64,000 nt of DNA from Legionella beliardensis (GTDB lineage Bacteria > Pseudomonadota > Gammaproteobacteria > Legionellales > Legionellaceae), in contig NZ_UGNV01000001.1 of the NCBI RefSeq assembly GCF_900452395.1, positions 397,501 through 461,500 on the forward strand. The letters run 5' to 3'. Positions 21,701-30,833 of this stretch are shown piece by piece. Each line of letters opens with the position of its first letter. Position 1 is the first letter of the stretch. The notes below the pieces were generated by a model. That model made no database searches. It worked only from the letters and a program-made list of their open reading frames with translations, and was not told where the DNA came from. A program made the position numbers and the translations under genes.

Positions 21701-22737
21701 AAGTTAAATCTTTTTTAATTAGTAGTGCGTTGTATTGGTTAGATTACTACCACATTGATGGCTTACGAGTTGATGCTGTTGCTTCGATGTTGTATTTAAA
21801 TTATTCGCGCTCTGAAGGAGAATGGATTCCCAATAGTCATGGTGGCAATGAGAACCTTGAAGCCATTGATTTCTTACAGTCCTTGAACAAAGCAATCTAT
21901 CATTATTTTCCTGATGTGCAAACGTTTGCTGAAGAATCTACTGCCTGGCCAGGTGTGTCTAAGCCAACTTACATAGGCGGCCTAGGTTTTGGGTTTAAAT
22001 GGGACATGGGGTGGATGCATGATACCTTATTCTACTTACACCTTGATCCTATTCATCGTCGTTATCATCAGCATCGATTGTCATTTCGAATGATTTATGC
22101 CTTTAATGAGAATTTTACGCTTTCTTTATCACATGATGAAGCTGTGCATGGCAAAGGTTCTTTATTGGCAAAAATGGCAGGTGATGAATGGCAGCAGTTT
22201 GCTAATTTGCGGCTACTGTATGGCTATATGTTTGGCTTACCGGGTAAAAAATTATTATTTATGGGTAATGAATTTGGCCAGAAGGGCGAATGGAATCATG
22301 AAACTAGTCTAGACTGGCATGTGCTTAAGTGGCCCTTGCATCGTGGGTTACAAGAGTGGGTCGCTACATTAAATAAGCTTTACAGACAAGAAAGCGCTTT
22401 ACATGATTTTGATAATGAATCCGCAGGCTTTGAATGGGTTGATTGTGAAGACGCCTGTAACAGCGTTTATAGTTTTTTACGCAAATCAGCTAGCCATGAG
22501 CTAATATTAATAATATTAAATTGTACGCCCGTGACTCGGTTTTTTTACCGCGTGGGTGTACCAAAGCCGGGCCAATGGCAGCTTATTGCTTCAAGCGATG
22601 CAACACAATATGGCGGCGCAGGTAATCACGATACAAACTTAACTACTGAAAAACATCCGTTTCATTATCGTCATTACTCCGTTAATCTAACTTTACCGGG
22701 CTTAAGTGTGGGTTTTTATAAATGGATAGAAAAATAA
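18778..22737 (+). CDS. 4-alpha-glucanotransferase / 1,4-alpha-glucan branching enzyme fusion
   Basis: A 1319-residue fusion. Residues 1 to about 685 are MalQ (GH77 amylomaltase): nucleophile Asp456 in LRIDHVMGL, acid/base Glu504 in IIGENLGCVPP (48 apart, as in E. coli MalQ) and LNTHDMPTFF. Residues from about 690 are GlgB (GH13): N-terminal CBM48 (GIYFAVWAPNASYVSVIGDF), nucleophile Asp999 in GLRVDAVASM, acid/base Glu1052 in TFAEESTAW (53 apart, as in E. coli GlgB) and LSHDEAVHGKGS. Both halves look complete and active. The start is a TTG with CTGGAG seven bases upstream. The single frame puts chain disproportionation and branching in one polypeptide. The end overlaps treZ by 16 bases. Confidence 0.93.
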   Translation: MSQDKTQQALLELAQDAGILISYESAWKEKVVATEPVILCLLNRLGIPIKKVEQAPDFLKKSLENKISAKIEKNIVIWDGQARKIPVLLTEQESKEAVIYSIKLEDGSIIDGEITLSKIRAKRKQAHGIDYIEKLISLPKLPIGYHQLQIKLLNHAYTSLLIVAPTKFYTANIDKDPCYGIFAPIYALHDEQVTQCGDLATFSHFSSWLAEQGAKIVATMPFFAGFSESHCEPSPYSPVSRLFWNDLYLDLNHLDDKEDKLAHEQINVSGLVDYPAAARAKRERFENHIDHFLSDEELQSELKTYIDTHPLVKKYALFRAKNEVDKQTWPNWADSEKKGNLKLDKNLENYYNYHLLAQWQFDKQLKAFRKELNKRGQLLYLDLPVGVHKDGFDTWHFQDKFLEGMSIGAPPDPVFKEGQNWGSPPLSPTTLKNTHFDYFILMLRHIFQYVDILRIDHVMGLNRLFWIPDNFPISEGVYVQYPAEEMYAILSLESNRHKAAIIGENLGCVPPITNKMMAAHDMVQMNITQYLLESKLPLAPAAELMLTSLNTHDMPTFFAFCQGLDIEKSKQEKKLATNVFHDAIQKRKKQIQLLRKTLAKHHLDEDNLLESNLKFLAGSKAKILILNIEDLWQETKPQNTPASGVDEPNWRRKFAYSIEQIKTMSVVNHLLQVVRKLRPEKPNVVKQPSHISLINNEDLYLFNEGTHYQLYKHLGAHDITRKGVEGIYFAVWAPNASYVSVIGDFNCWNRKEHPMTTVDSSGIWEAFIPTAKPGDLYKFYIESRHHHHSVEKADPFAFLQEVPPNTASKVWRSAYQWQDTKWMAKRRQHQQLNSPISIYEVHLGSWRRVPEEGCRFLSYRELAPLLTEYVLNMNFTHVEFLPVMEHPFYGSWGYQTLGYFAPTARFGNPDDFKYLIDYLHQHNIGVILDWVPSHFPNDEHGLAYFDGTHLFEHSDPRKGFHPDWKSAIFNYSRHEVKSFLISSALYWLDYYHIDGLRVDAVASMLYLNYSRSEGEWIPNSHGGNENLEAIDFLQSLNKAIYHYFPDVQTFAEESTAWPGVSKPTYIGGLGFGFKWDMGWMHDTLFYLHLDPIHRRYHQHRLSFRMIYAFNENFTLSLSHDEAVHGKGSLLAKMAGDEWQQFANLRLLYGYMFGLPGKKLLFMGNEFGQKGEWNHETSLDWHVLKWPLHRGLQEWVATLNKLYRQESALHDFDNESAGFEWVDCEDACNSVYSFLRKSASHELILIILNCTPVTRFFYRVGVPKPGQWQLIASSDATQYGGAGNHDTNLTTEKHPFHYRHYSVNLTLPGLSVGFYKWIEK

Positions 22738-24542
22738 CTAGGACATTAGGTGCAAATTTAAACCCAGACGGCTCTTGTACCTTTCGCGTTTGGGCACCTT
22801 TTGCTGAACAGATGCAAATTAAGCTAGGCGTCATGCCAGAAGAAATGGCCTGCTTAAATATGCATAAAGGGAGCGATGATTACTATGAGCTTACTGTGCC
22901 TAATATCAAGGAAGGCACACGCTATTACTATTATTTTGCAAACAAATTATTACCAGATTTAGCGTCAGATTATCAACCTGAAGGCATTTTGGGGCCTACA
23001 GAAATTATTAGTAAAAGGAAGTTTGAGCCTTGGAAAGTCATTGCCTTAGCAGATTATATTATTTATGAGCTTCATGTTGGCACTTTTTCAGCAGAGGGCA
23101 CTTTTGCGGGCATTATTCCTTACTTACCAGAGCTTAAAGCACTAGGTATAACAGCCATTGAGCTTATGCCTATAGCACAATTTCCAGGTGGTAGAAATTG
23201 GGGCTATGATGGTGTATTGCCGTTTGCTGTACAAAATACGTATGGTGGCCCGCAAGCTTTAAAACAGTTAGTAGACGCTTGTCATGAGCTTGAGTTGGCA
23301 GTCATTTTAGATGTCGTTTATAACCATCTGGGCCCTGAGGGTAATTTCTTTACCGAATTTGGTCCTTATCTCACTGATAAATACCTTACGCCTTGGGGAA
23401 AAACATTAAACTTTGATGATTACTATAGTCATCATGTGCGTCGTTATTTCATTGAAAATGCGCTGCATTGGTTTTCCGAATATGGTATTGATGCGCTGCG
23501 CCTAGATGCATTGCATGCTATTGTTGATACTTCTGCTTATCCTTTTTTAGAAGAACTTGCTGATAGAGTAAGCGAACTATCAGAAGCCTTAGGGCAGCAA
23601 TTTTATTTAATTGCTGAGAGCAGTGCTAATGATCCAAGGCTTATTCGAACTAAAGACGACTATGGCTTTGGTTTACATGCACAATGGAATGATGATTTTC
23701 ATCATGCCTTGCATACGCTACTAACTAAAGAGCAAGATACTTATTATCAAGATTATGGTGATATAAAGCACTTTTTAAAGGCTTATAAAGAAGGCTATGT
23801 TTATACTGGTGAGTATTCTCCCTTCCGTAAGCAGCCTCATGGTGTTAGCGCGCAGCTCATTCCTGCTGAGCGTTTTGTTGTATTTATGCAAAACCATGAT
23901 CACATTGGTAATCGCCCTACAGGTGATCGATTAACACAGCTACTTTCGCCTGCTCAATTACGGTTTGGCGCAGCTTTACTATTTTTCGCACCCTACATCC
24001 CACTTATTTTTATGGGTGAAGAATATGGTGAAGTTGCGCCATTTCAATATTTTATTAGCCATACTGATGAGCAATTAATAGAGGCAGTGCGCCGGGGGCG
24101 ACGTGACGAATTTTCGTTTCGAGAAGATGTTGTTGTTCCTGATCCTTATGATGAGCGCACTTACCAATCCAGTAAGCTAAATCACGCGCTTAAAAAGGAA
24201 AATGAACATCAATTAATGTGGCGTTATTACCAAAGCCTTATGCAAATACGGCGTAGTCATCCAGCACTTTGTGAATTGAATAAAAATAACTTGTCTTTTG
24301 ACTTATTCAATAATGACAAGTTATGGCTAATTAAGCGTACTAACCGACAACATGAGCTATTACTGGTTGCGAATTTCTCGCCTGAAATGCTTGATTACAA
24401 GGAATATCTTAATACTCAGGATTTAACATTGTTATTAGATTCCTATGATTATGAGCCAGTGAAACAAGAAAATGAGCAGGTTCATGCCCATTTACAACCT
24501 TTTGGCGTTTTACTTTTTGAAAGGATAACCGAAAGTGACTAA
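22722..24542 (+). CDS. treZ: Malto-oligosyltrehalose trehalohydrolase
   Basis: A 606-residue GH13 enzyme that releases trehalose from maltooligosyl-trehalose made by TreY. The N-terminal CBM48-like domain (SCTFRVWAPFAEQM) leads into the barrel. Catalytic residues are Asp262 in ALRLDALHAI and Glu299 in LIAESSANDP, with the family-specific MQNHDHIGNRPTGDRL near residue 390. Length is typical. Its ATG lies 16 bases before the malQ-glgB stop, and its last 8 bases overlap the GH57 gene. Confidence 0.94.
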   Translation: MDRKITRTLGANLNPDGSCTFRVWAPFAEQMQIKLGVMPEEMACLNMHKGSDDYYELTVPNIKEGTRYYYYFANKLLPDLASDYQPEGILGPTEIISKRKFEPWKVIALADYIIYELHVGTFSAEGTFAGIIPYLPELKALGITAIELMPIAQFPGGRNWGYDGVLPFAVQNTYGGPQALKQLVDACHELELAVILDVVYNHLGPEGNFFTEFGPYLTDKYLTPWGKTLNFDDYYSHHVRRYFIENALHWFSEYGIDALRLDALHAIVDTSAYPFLEELADRVSELSEALGQQFYLIAESSANDPRLIRTKDDYGFGLHAQWNDDFHHALHTLLTKEQDTYYQDYGDIKHFLKAYKEGYVYTGEYSPFRKQPHGVSAQLIPAERFVVFMQNHDHIGNRPTGDRLTQLLSPAQLRFGAALLFFAPYIPLIFMGEEYGEVAPFQYFISHTDEQLIEAVRRGRRDEFSFREDVVVPDPYDERTYQSSKLNHALKKENEHQLMWRYYQSLMQIRRSHPALCELNKNNLSFDLFNNDKLWLIKRTNRQHELLLVANFSPEMLDYKEYLNTQDLTLLLDSYDYEPVKQENEQVHAHLQPFGVLLFERITESD

Positions 24543-26898
24543 TAAATATCTTTGTATACATGGACATTTTTATCAACCACCTCGCGAAAATCCTTGGCTT
24601 GAGGCAGTGGAAAATCAAGAATCGGCAGCACCTTATCACGATTGGAATGAGCGAATTACAGAGGAATGTTACGCGCCCAATGCTGCCTCAAGAATTTTAA
24701 ATCCTGAAGGCAAAATTACTGCTATTTCTAATAATTATGAAAAAATTAGCTTTAACTTTGGCCCAACATTGCTTGCCTGGATCAGTGAAAAAAATCCATT
24801 ACTGCTGCAGTTATTGCGTGAAGCAGATAGTAAGAGCCAAGAAAGGTTAAATGGTCACGGTAATGCGCTTGCGCAATCTTATAACCACATCATTATGCCA
24901 CTTGCGAATTCAGCTGATAAATATACCCAGCTTTATTGGGGTATTAAAGATTTTGAATACTATTTTGGCCGCGCTCCTGAGGGCTTATGGTTATCTGAAA
25001 CAGCCGTTGATCTCGAAACCCTTGATATGATGAGTGACTTAGGTATTAAGTTTACGATTTTAGCGCCTAATCAATTAAAGCATGTTAGGCGTATTGGCAG
25101 TGAAGAATGGCATGAAGATGGAGACTTTACTATCGGCACACCCTATTTGCAACGCCTACCTTCAGGTCGAACAATAACACTTTTTTTCTATGATGGTGGT
25201 GTATCTAAAGCTGTGGCATTTGAAAAATTATTAACTCATGGTGAAGATTTTGCTAATCGCTTATTAGGCGCGTTCCCACAAGAATGGACTACCAATACGT
25301 TAATGCATATCGCAACAGATGGTGAAACCTATGGTCATCATCATCCGCATGGCGATATGGGTTTGGCTTACGCAATTCACCATATTGAACAAAACAGTGA
25401 CGTTGAAATTGTTAACTATGGTTACTTTCTTGAAATCCAACCGCCTGAATTTGAAGTAGAAATTTGGGAACATTCCTCTTGGAGTTGCGCCCATGGTGTA
25501 GAACGTTGGAAGAGTAATTGTGGGTGTAATAATGGGCAAGGCTGGCACCAAGAATGGCGCGGCCCGCTACGATCAGCGCTTGATTGGTTACGCGATGCTT
25601 TAATTCCTGTATTTGAGGAAAAAGTAGGTGCTTTAGTTAATGATCCCTGGGCAGCTAGAAATGATTACATTGAAGTTATCCATGATAGGACCAAGCAAGA
25701 TTCATTTTTAGAAAAGCATGCGCAAAAGAAACTTAAACAGCATGAAAAAGAAACTGTCTTAAAATGGATGGAGCTGCAACGAAGTGCTATGTTGATGTAC
25801 ACCAGCTGTGGTTGGTTCTTTGATGAGCTATCTGGCATTGAAACGGTGCAGGTTATGAAATATGCAGCGCGAGTTTTACAGCTATATAAAGAGTTAATGG
25901 ATCATAGCCTAGAAGATGAATTTTTGGAAAAACTAGCTTTAGCACCCTCTAATTTCCCTCATTTCAAAGATGGGGCGCAGTTATATAATATGTTTGTTAA
26001 GCCCCTTTGTATTGATTTATTTAATGTATCCGCTCACTTAGCTGCTAGCTTACCGTTTACAACGTATGAAGATAAAGTAGAAATGTTTTGTTATCAATGT
26101 GAGTTAATTAATACCCGTAAAACGGTTGAAGGTAAATCACAATTAATTAGTGGTGAGCTATTAGTTACTTCTAACATAACCTCAGAATCATTACGTGCTT
26201 GGTATTGGCTATTTTACCAAGGTGATCATAATCTTATTTGTGCTATTAAACATCCCGATAAATCATTAGAAGGAATAGCTGATACACTACATGATACCTT
26301 TAGTACAGGCGATATTTTTCAGGTCATTAAATTATTTGAAAATTACTTTGGTGAAAATACCATTTCATTGCGTGACTTATTTTATGATACTAAATTAAGA
26401 ATTACAGAAGAAATATTATCTTCCTCATTAGGTGATTTAGAATTGAATTATCGCCGCTTTTTTGATGACAATGCGCCGATGATTAATTTTATTTCTGATT
26501 TAAATATTGATTTACCTAGAACAATTAAGGGCGCCTTAAATTCATTAATTAATACCGATATTATTCACCTCTTTTTAGGCCCAAACCCAAGTATTGAGGA
26601 TTTGCAATCTATATTTGATAAGGCTAAGCAATTACATGTGCGCTTGGATAACGAAACCATTGAGTTTCATGCAAATCATATGTTACATGATAATGCCATG
26701 CTTATTGAGCGTTATATCAATGATAAAGAGTTCTTAGACTATCTGATTAAATTAGTGAGTTTTGTTAAATCAATTCCTGTGAATATTACGTTATGGCATA
26801 TGCAAAATGAGGTTTATAAATTATTAAAAGATAATGAGCAAAACCACCAAAATCAATTACTAACCGAGTTGGCTAGTCAACTTGATTTGGAGGTCTAA
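24535..26898 (+). CDS. GH57 family alpha-glucan-active glycoside hydrolase (with DUF3536-like C-terminus)
   Basis: A 787-residue GH57 protein. The N-terminal CIHGHFYQPPRENPW and the motif TDGETYGHHHPHGDMGLAY (about residues 261-280) are typical of the long GH57 group carrying a DUF3536 domain. GH57 members act on alpha-glucans as amylases, branching enzymes or 4-alpha-glucanotransferases; this subgroup is not well characterised and is often found next to glucan genes. Inference: it trims or rearranges linear chains for TreY or GlgE. The start is a GTG overlapping the treZ stop by 8 bases, with AAAGGA upstream. treY starts one base after its stop. Confidence 0.88.
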   Translation: MTNKYLCIHGHFYQPPRENPWLEAVENQESAAPYHDWNERITEECYAPNAASRILNPEGKITAISNNYEKISFNFGPTLLAWISEKNPLLLQLLREADSKSQERLNGHGNALAQSYNHIIMPLANSADKYTQLYWGIKDFEYYFGRAPEGLWLSETAVDLETLDMMSDLGIKFTILAPNQLKHVRRIGSEEWHEDGDFTIGTPYLQRLPSGRTITLFFYDGGVSKAVAFEKLLTHGEDFANRLLGAFPQEWTTNTLMHIATDGETYGHHHPHGDMGLAYAIHHIEQNSDVEIVNYGYFLEIQPPEFEVEIWEHSSWSCAHGVERWKSNCGCNNGQGWHQEWRGPLRSALDWLRDALIPVFEEKVGALVNDPWAARNDYIEVIHDRTKQDSFLEKHAQKKLKQHEKETVLKWMELQRSAMLMYTSCGWFFDELSGIETVQVMKYAARVLQLYKELMDHSLEDEFLEKLALAPSNFPHFKDGAQLYNMFVKPLCIDLFNVSAHLAASLPFTTYEDKVEMFCYQCELINTRKTVEGKSQLISGELLVTSNITSESLRAWYWLFYQGDHNLICAIKHPDKSLEGIADTLHDTFSTGDIFQVIKLFENYFGENTISLRDLFYDTKLRITEEILSSSLGDLELNYRRFFDDNAPMINFISDLNIDLPRTIKGALNSLINTDIIHLFLGPNPSIEDLQSIFDKAKQLHVRLDNETIEFHANHMLHDNAMLIERYINDKEFLDYLIKLVSFVKSIPVNITLWHMQNEVYKLLKDNEQNHQNQLLTELASQLDLEV

Positions 26899-26899
26899 T

Positions 26900-29155
26900 A
26901 TGCATATTCCACTATCTACCTATCGAGTGCAGCTTAATAAAGAGTTGCCTTTTGCCAAAATTGAAGAAATTCTTGGTTATTTAAAAAAACTTGGCATCTC
27001 AGATGTTTATACCTCACCTATTATGCAAGCGCAGCCAGGGAGTAGTCATGGTTATGATGCGACAAATTATGAAAAAATTAATCCAGATTTAGGTGGCTAT
27101 GATGGCTTTAAACGGTTTTGTTTAAAATTACAAGAAAATAGCTTAAATCTCTGTGTCGATATTGTACCTAATCACATGGCTTCTACCGAGCACAACCCCT
27201 ATTGGCAAGACGTGGTTAAAAATAGAGAAAAATCAGAGCATGCCTTTCTTTTTGATATTAATTGGGCAGGTTCTACGGATGAAAAATTAAGTTATCGGCG
27301 TTTTTTTGATATTAATGAATTAGTGTGTATGCGAGTAGAAGACGACGAAGTCTTTAAAAAAACGCATCAATTATTATTTTCTTTAGTTAAAGAGAATTTA
27401 ATTCAAGGGCTAAGGATCGATCACATTGATGGCTTGCGAAGCCCTGCGAAGTACTTAAAAAATTTAAAAGCACATACGCGCTCAGACTTTTATATCATTG
27501 TTGAAAAAATACTAGGTTTTGCTGAAACGCTTCCAGATGAGTGGCCCATTGATGGTACAACAGGCTATGATTTTTTGAATCGTTTAAACCAAGTGTTTGT
27601 AGAACCTGCTGGGTTAAAAAAAATTATTTCTCATTATCAAGAAGTAACGCATGCGCAAAAATCAGTTGAGCAAATTCGTCAAGACAGTATTATCTTAGTT
27701 ATTGAAAAGTTATTCAGTGCTGAATTCACAAACTTAGTCAATCAACTCAAAGAATTTATAGACGAATACGATGATGAAGTAGGAATTATTCTATTACAAA
27801 TGTCAGCTTTTATGCCTATCTATAGAATCTACGGTAATCAAGAACAGTTTTCTGACGATGAAAAAGACTTAATTAATAAGATTGCTGATAAAATTAACAC
27901 CAAGCGACGCGATTTACTTGAGCGTATTAAACAAGTCATTTTATTGCAATTTCCTCCTGACTTAAGTGAACAACAAAAACAGCTTTGGGCTAGATGGTTA
28001 AGTAATTGGCAAGTATTAACCGGCCCGTTAATGGCTAAAGGATTTGAAGACACCACCTGTTATAACTTCAATGCGTTTTTATCTTTAAATGAAGTAGGCA
28101 GTGCGCCTGAGTATTACACGCGTGCAGGTCACCTTGATGATTTCCATGAGTATAATGAATTAAAGCAGCAAAAATGGCCCTATAGCTTAAATGCGACATC
28201 AACACATGATACAAAACGCAGTGAAGATGTACGGGCCAGATTAAATGTCTTAAGTGAATTAAAAGATGAGTGGGTATCGTTATCAACGCGCTGGATTAAG
28301 GAAAATCATTCTAAGAAAACATTACTAAATCAAGAGATGGCGCCTGATGTGATTGATGAGTTTATGATTTATCAAACACTACTAGGTATTTGGCCTATTC
28401 ATGATGCTAACAGCGATTTACAGCAACGTATTCATAATTTTCTCACGAAGGCGTTGCGAGAGCGTAAATCCCATACTACTTGGTTTGCACCTAATGAGGC
28501 TTACGAAAAGGCAACGATGCAGTTTTTTGACACACTCATTGCCAGTCAAACCTTTTTAGAAAGCTTTACTGCCTTTCAAAAAAAAGTAGCCTTCTTTGGT
28601 ATGTACAATTCATTAGCACAAATCGTTTTAAAAACCACAGCGCCTGGCGTACCTGATTTTTATCAAGGTTGTGAAAGCTGGTGTTTTAGTTTAGTTGATC
28701 CAGATAATAGGCATCCAATTGACTATCAATCCATTAAAGCTTTAGAAAGCCATGACTCTTTAGCACAGCTATTAAAGAATTGGGAAGATGGCCGCATTAA
28801 ATTCAATACCACATGTAAGCTCTTAGAAATCAGAAACTCGTTTAAAGAAGTATTCCTGCATGGCAAATACATCCCTTTAAGTACACAAGGAGGGTTAGCA
28901 AAGCATGTCATTGCCTTTGCCAGAGAATTTGATAATTCTTATGTGATAGTTGTGGCCTTGCGCTTTGTAACGGACTTGCTTGCACCATTTGAGCATTGGT
29001 CCAATGCAGCTTTCAGTCAGGAAGATAAGATTATTTTACCCAAACTTTATAAGCGTGAATTTCATTCATTATTAACTGGTGAAAAGATTATCAGTACCGA
29101 TGAGGCCATATTGGTAGCAGATGTGTTAAAAACGCTACCGTTTAATATTTTTTAA
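26900..29155 (+). CDS. treY: Malto-oligosyltrehalose synthase
   Basis: A 751-residue GH13 enzyme that turns the reducing end of a maltodextrin into an alpha,alpha-1,1 linkage. The family start STYRVQLNKELPFAKI, DVYTSPIMQAQPGSSHGYD, the nucleophile Asp174 in LRIDHIDGLRSP and acid/base Glu202 in IIVEKILGFAE are all seen, as are NATSTHDTKRSEDVRAR and GVPDFYQGCE. The frame is open from 26882, but GGAGG just upstream of the ATG at 26900 fixes the start. It is the last gene of the operon; no T-rich terminator hairpin is obvious after it. Confidence 0.95.
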   Translation: MHIPLSTYRVQLNKELPFAKIEEILGYLKKLGISDVYTSPIMQAQPGSSHGYDATNYEKINPDLGGYDGFKRFCLKLQENSLNLCVDIVPNHMASTEHNPYWQDVVKNREKSEHAFLFDINWAGSTDEKLSYRRFFDINELVCMRVEDDEVFKKTHQLLFSLVKENLIQGLRIDHIDGLRSPAKYLKNLKAHTRSDFYIIVEKILGFAETLPDEWPIDGTTGYDFLNRLNQVFVEPAGLKKIISHYQEVTHAQKSVEQIRQDSIILVIEKLFSAEFTNLVNQLKEFIDEYDDEVGIILLQMSAFMPIYRIYGNQEQFSDDEKDLINKIADKINTKRRDLLERIKQVILLQFPPDLSEQQKQLWARWLSNWQVLTGPLMAKGFEDTTCYNFNAFLSLNEVGSAPEYYTRAGHLDDFHEYNELKQQKWPYSLNATSTHDTKRSEDVRARLNVLSELKDEWVSLSTRWIKENHSKKTLLNQEMAPDVIDEFMIYQTLLGIWPIHDANSDLQQRIHNFLTKALRERKSHTTWFAPNEAYEKATMQFFDTLIASQTFLESFTAFQKKVAFFGMYNSLAQIVLKTTAPGVPDFYQGCESWCFSLVDPDNRHPIDYQSIKALESHDSLAQLLKNWEDGRIKFNTTCKLLEIRNSFKEVFLHGKYIPLSTQGGLAKHVIAFAREFDNSYVIVVALRFVTDLLAPFEHWSNAAFSQEDKIILPKLYKREFHSLLTGEKIISTDEAILVADVLKTLPFNIF

Positions 29156-29272
29156 TAAGCTTTAAATTAGATTACTTAAGCCTGTTAATTTAACTTTATG
29201 ATAGCCTTATATAGCCTAAAATTAAATTAAGTGATAGGTAAAGATTGTCTTAACAGCTTATCCATCTTATGA

Positions 29273-30316
<1,044 letters not shown>

Positions 30317-30390
30317 TGATCGCTTGAACCCCTTAAATGCTTCACTATCTAGACCTGTACCTAGAAAATAAGTAGGCTGGGCTAAGACCC

Positions 30391-30620
30391 CCATGGCCGT
30401 CAGGCTAAGCGTCCAAGAGTCAAGATTGAGGCAGGCAGAGGTAAATTTGGCCCCTTTTTGGACGCGCCGAAACCATCTATGCGGCTCGATGTTGGGCATC
30501 CATGCACAACCACGTTCCAAAAAATGCCCAAACTTACCTCTGCTGCGAGACCGTAAATACTCTAAACATAGTATTTTCTATGGTGCTAAGAGAACTATTT
30601 GCTTAGCCTGACGGCCATGG
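30391..30620. mobile_element. MITE-like element, copy 1
   Basis: A 230-base element with perfect 20-base terminal inverted repeats (CCATGGCCGTCAGGCTAAGC at 30391-30410 and its complement at 30601-30620). Inside lies a second imperfect inverted repeat (GCAGAGGTAAATTTGG... / ...CCAAACTTACCTCTGC), so the whole element can fold into a long hairpin. GCTAAGAC occurs just outside both ends (30381 and 30621), a likely target duplication. It encodes no transposase. A second copy of the same length and orientation starts at 32614. The rest of the 517-base gap between trpS and the next gene is AT-rich with no other feature seen. Confidence 0.82.
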
Positions 30621-30833
30621 GCTAAGACTTAGCGAATCGTTGTTGAATCAAAAACTTAAGTAAATTCACTATAGAACTAGCATGAACGATTGGGCTTGTT
30701 AATTCATTGCAAGAGATTATTTATTTAATGTATTTAATTTAATCATTAAGTAATTAAATTAACCAAAAAACTTGTTTTTTTTAGTCATTGTAGTTTATTA
30801 TTGATCTCAAATTTAACTATTTGTGGAATATTA

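Noticed and set aside
18778-22737. MalQ-GlgB as an artefact of a missing stop codon
   Set aside because: Both domains are complete, in frame and at normal distances, and the join lies in a plausible linker near residue 685; no frameshift trace is seen. Resequencing would settle it.
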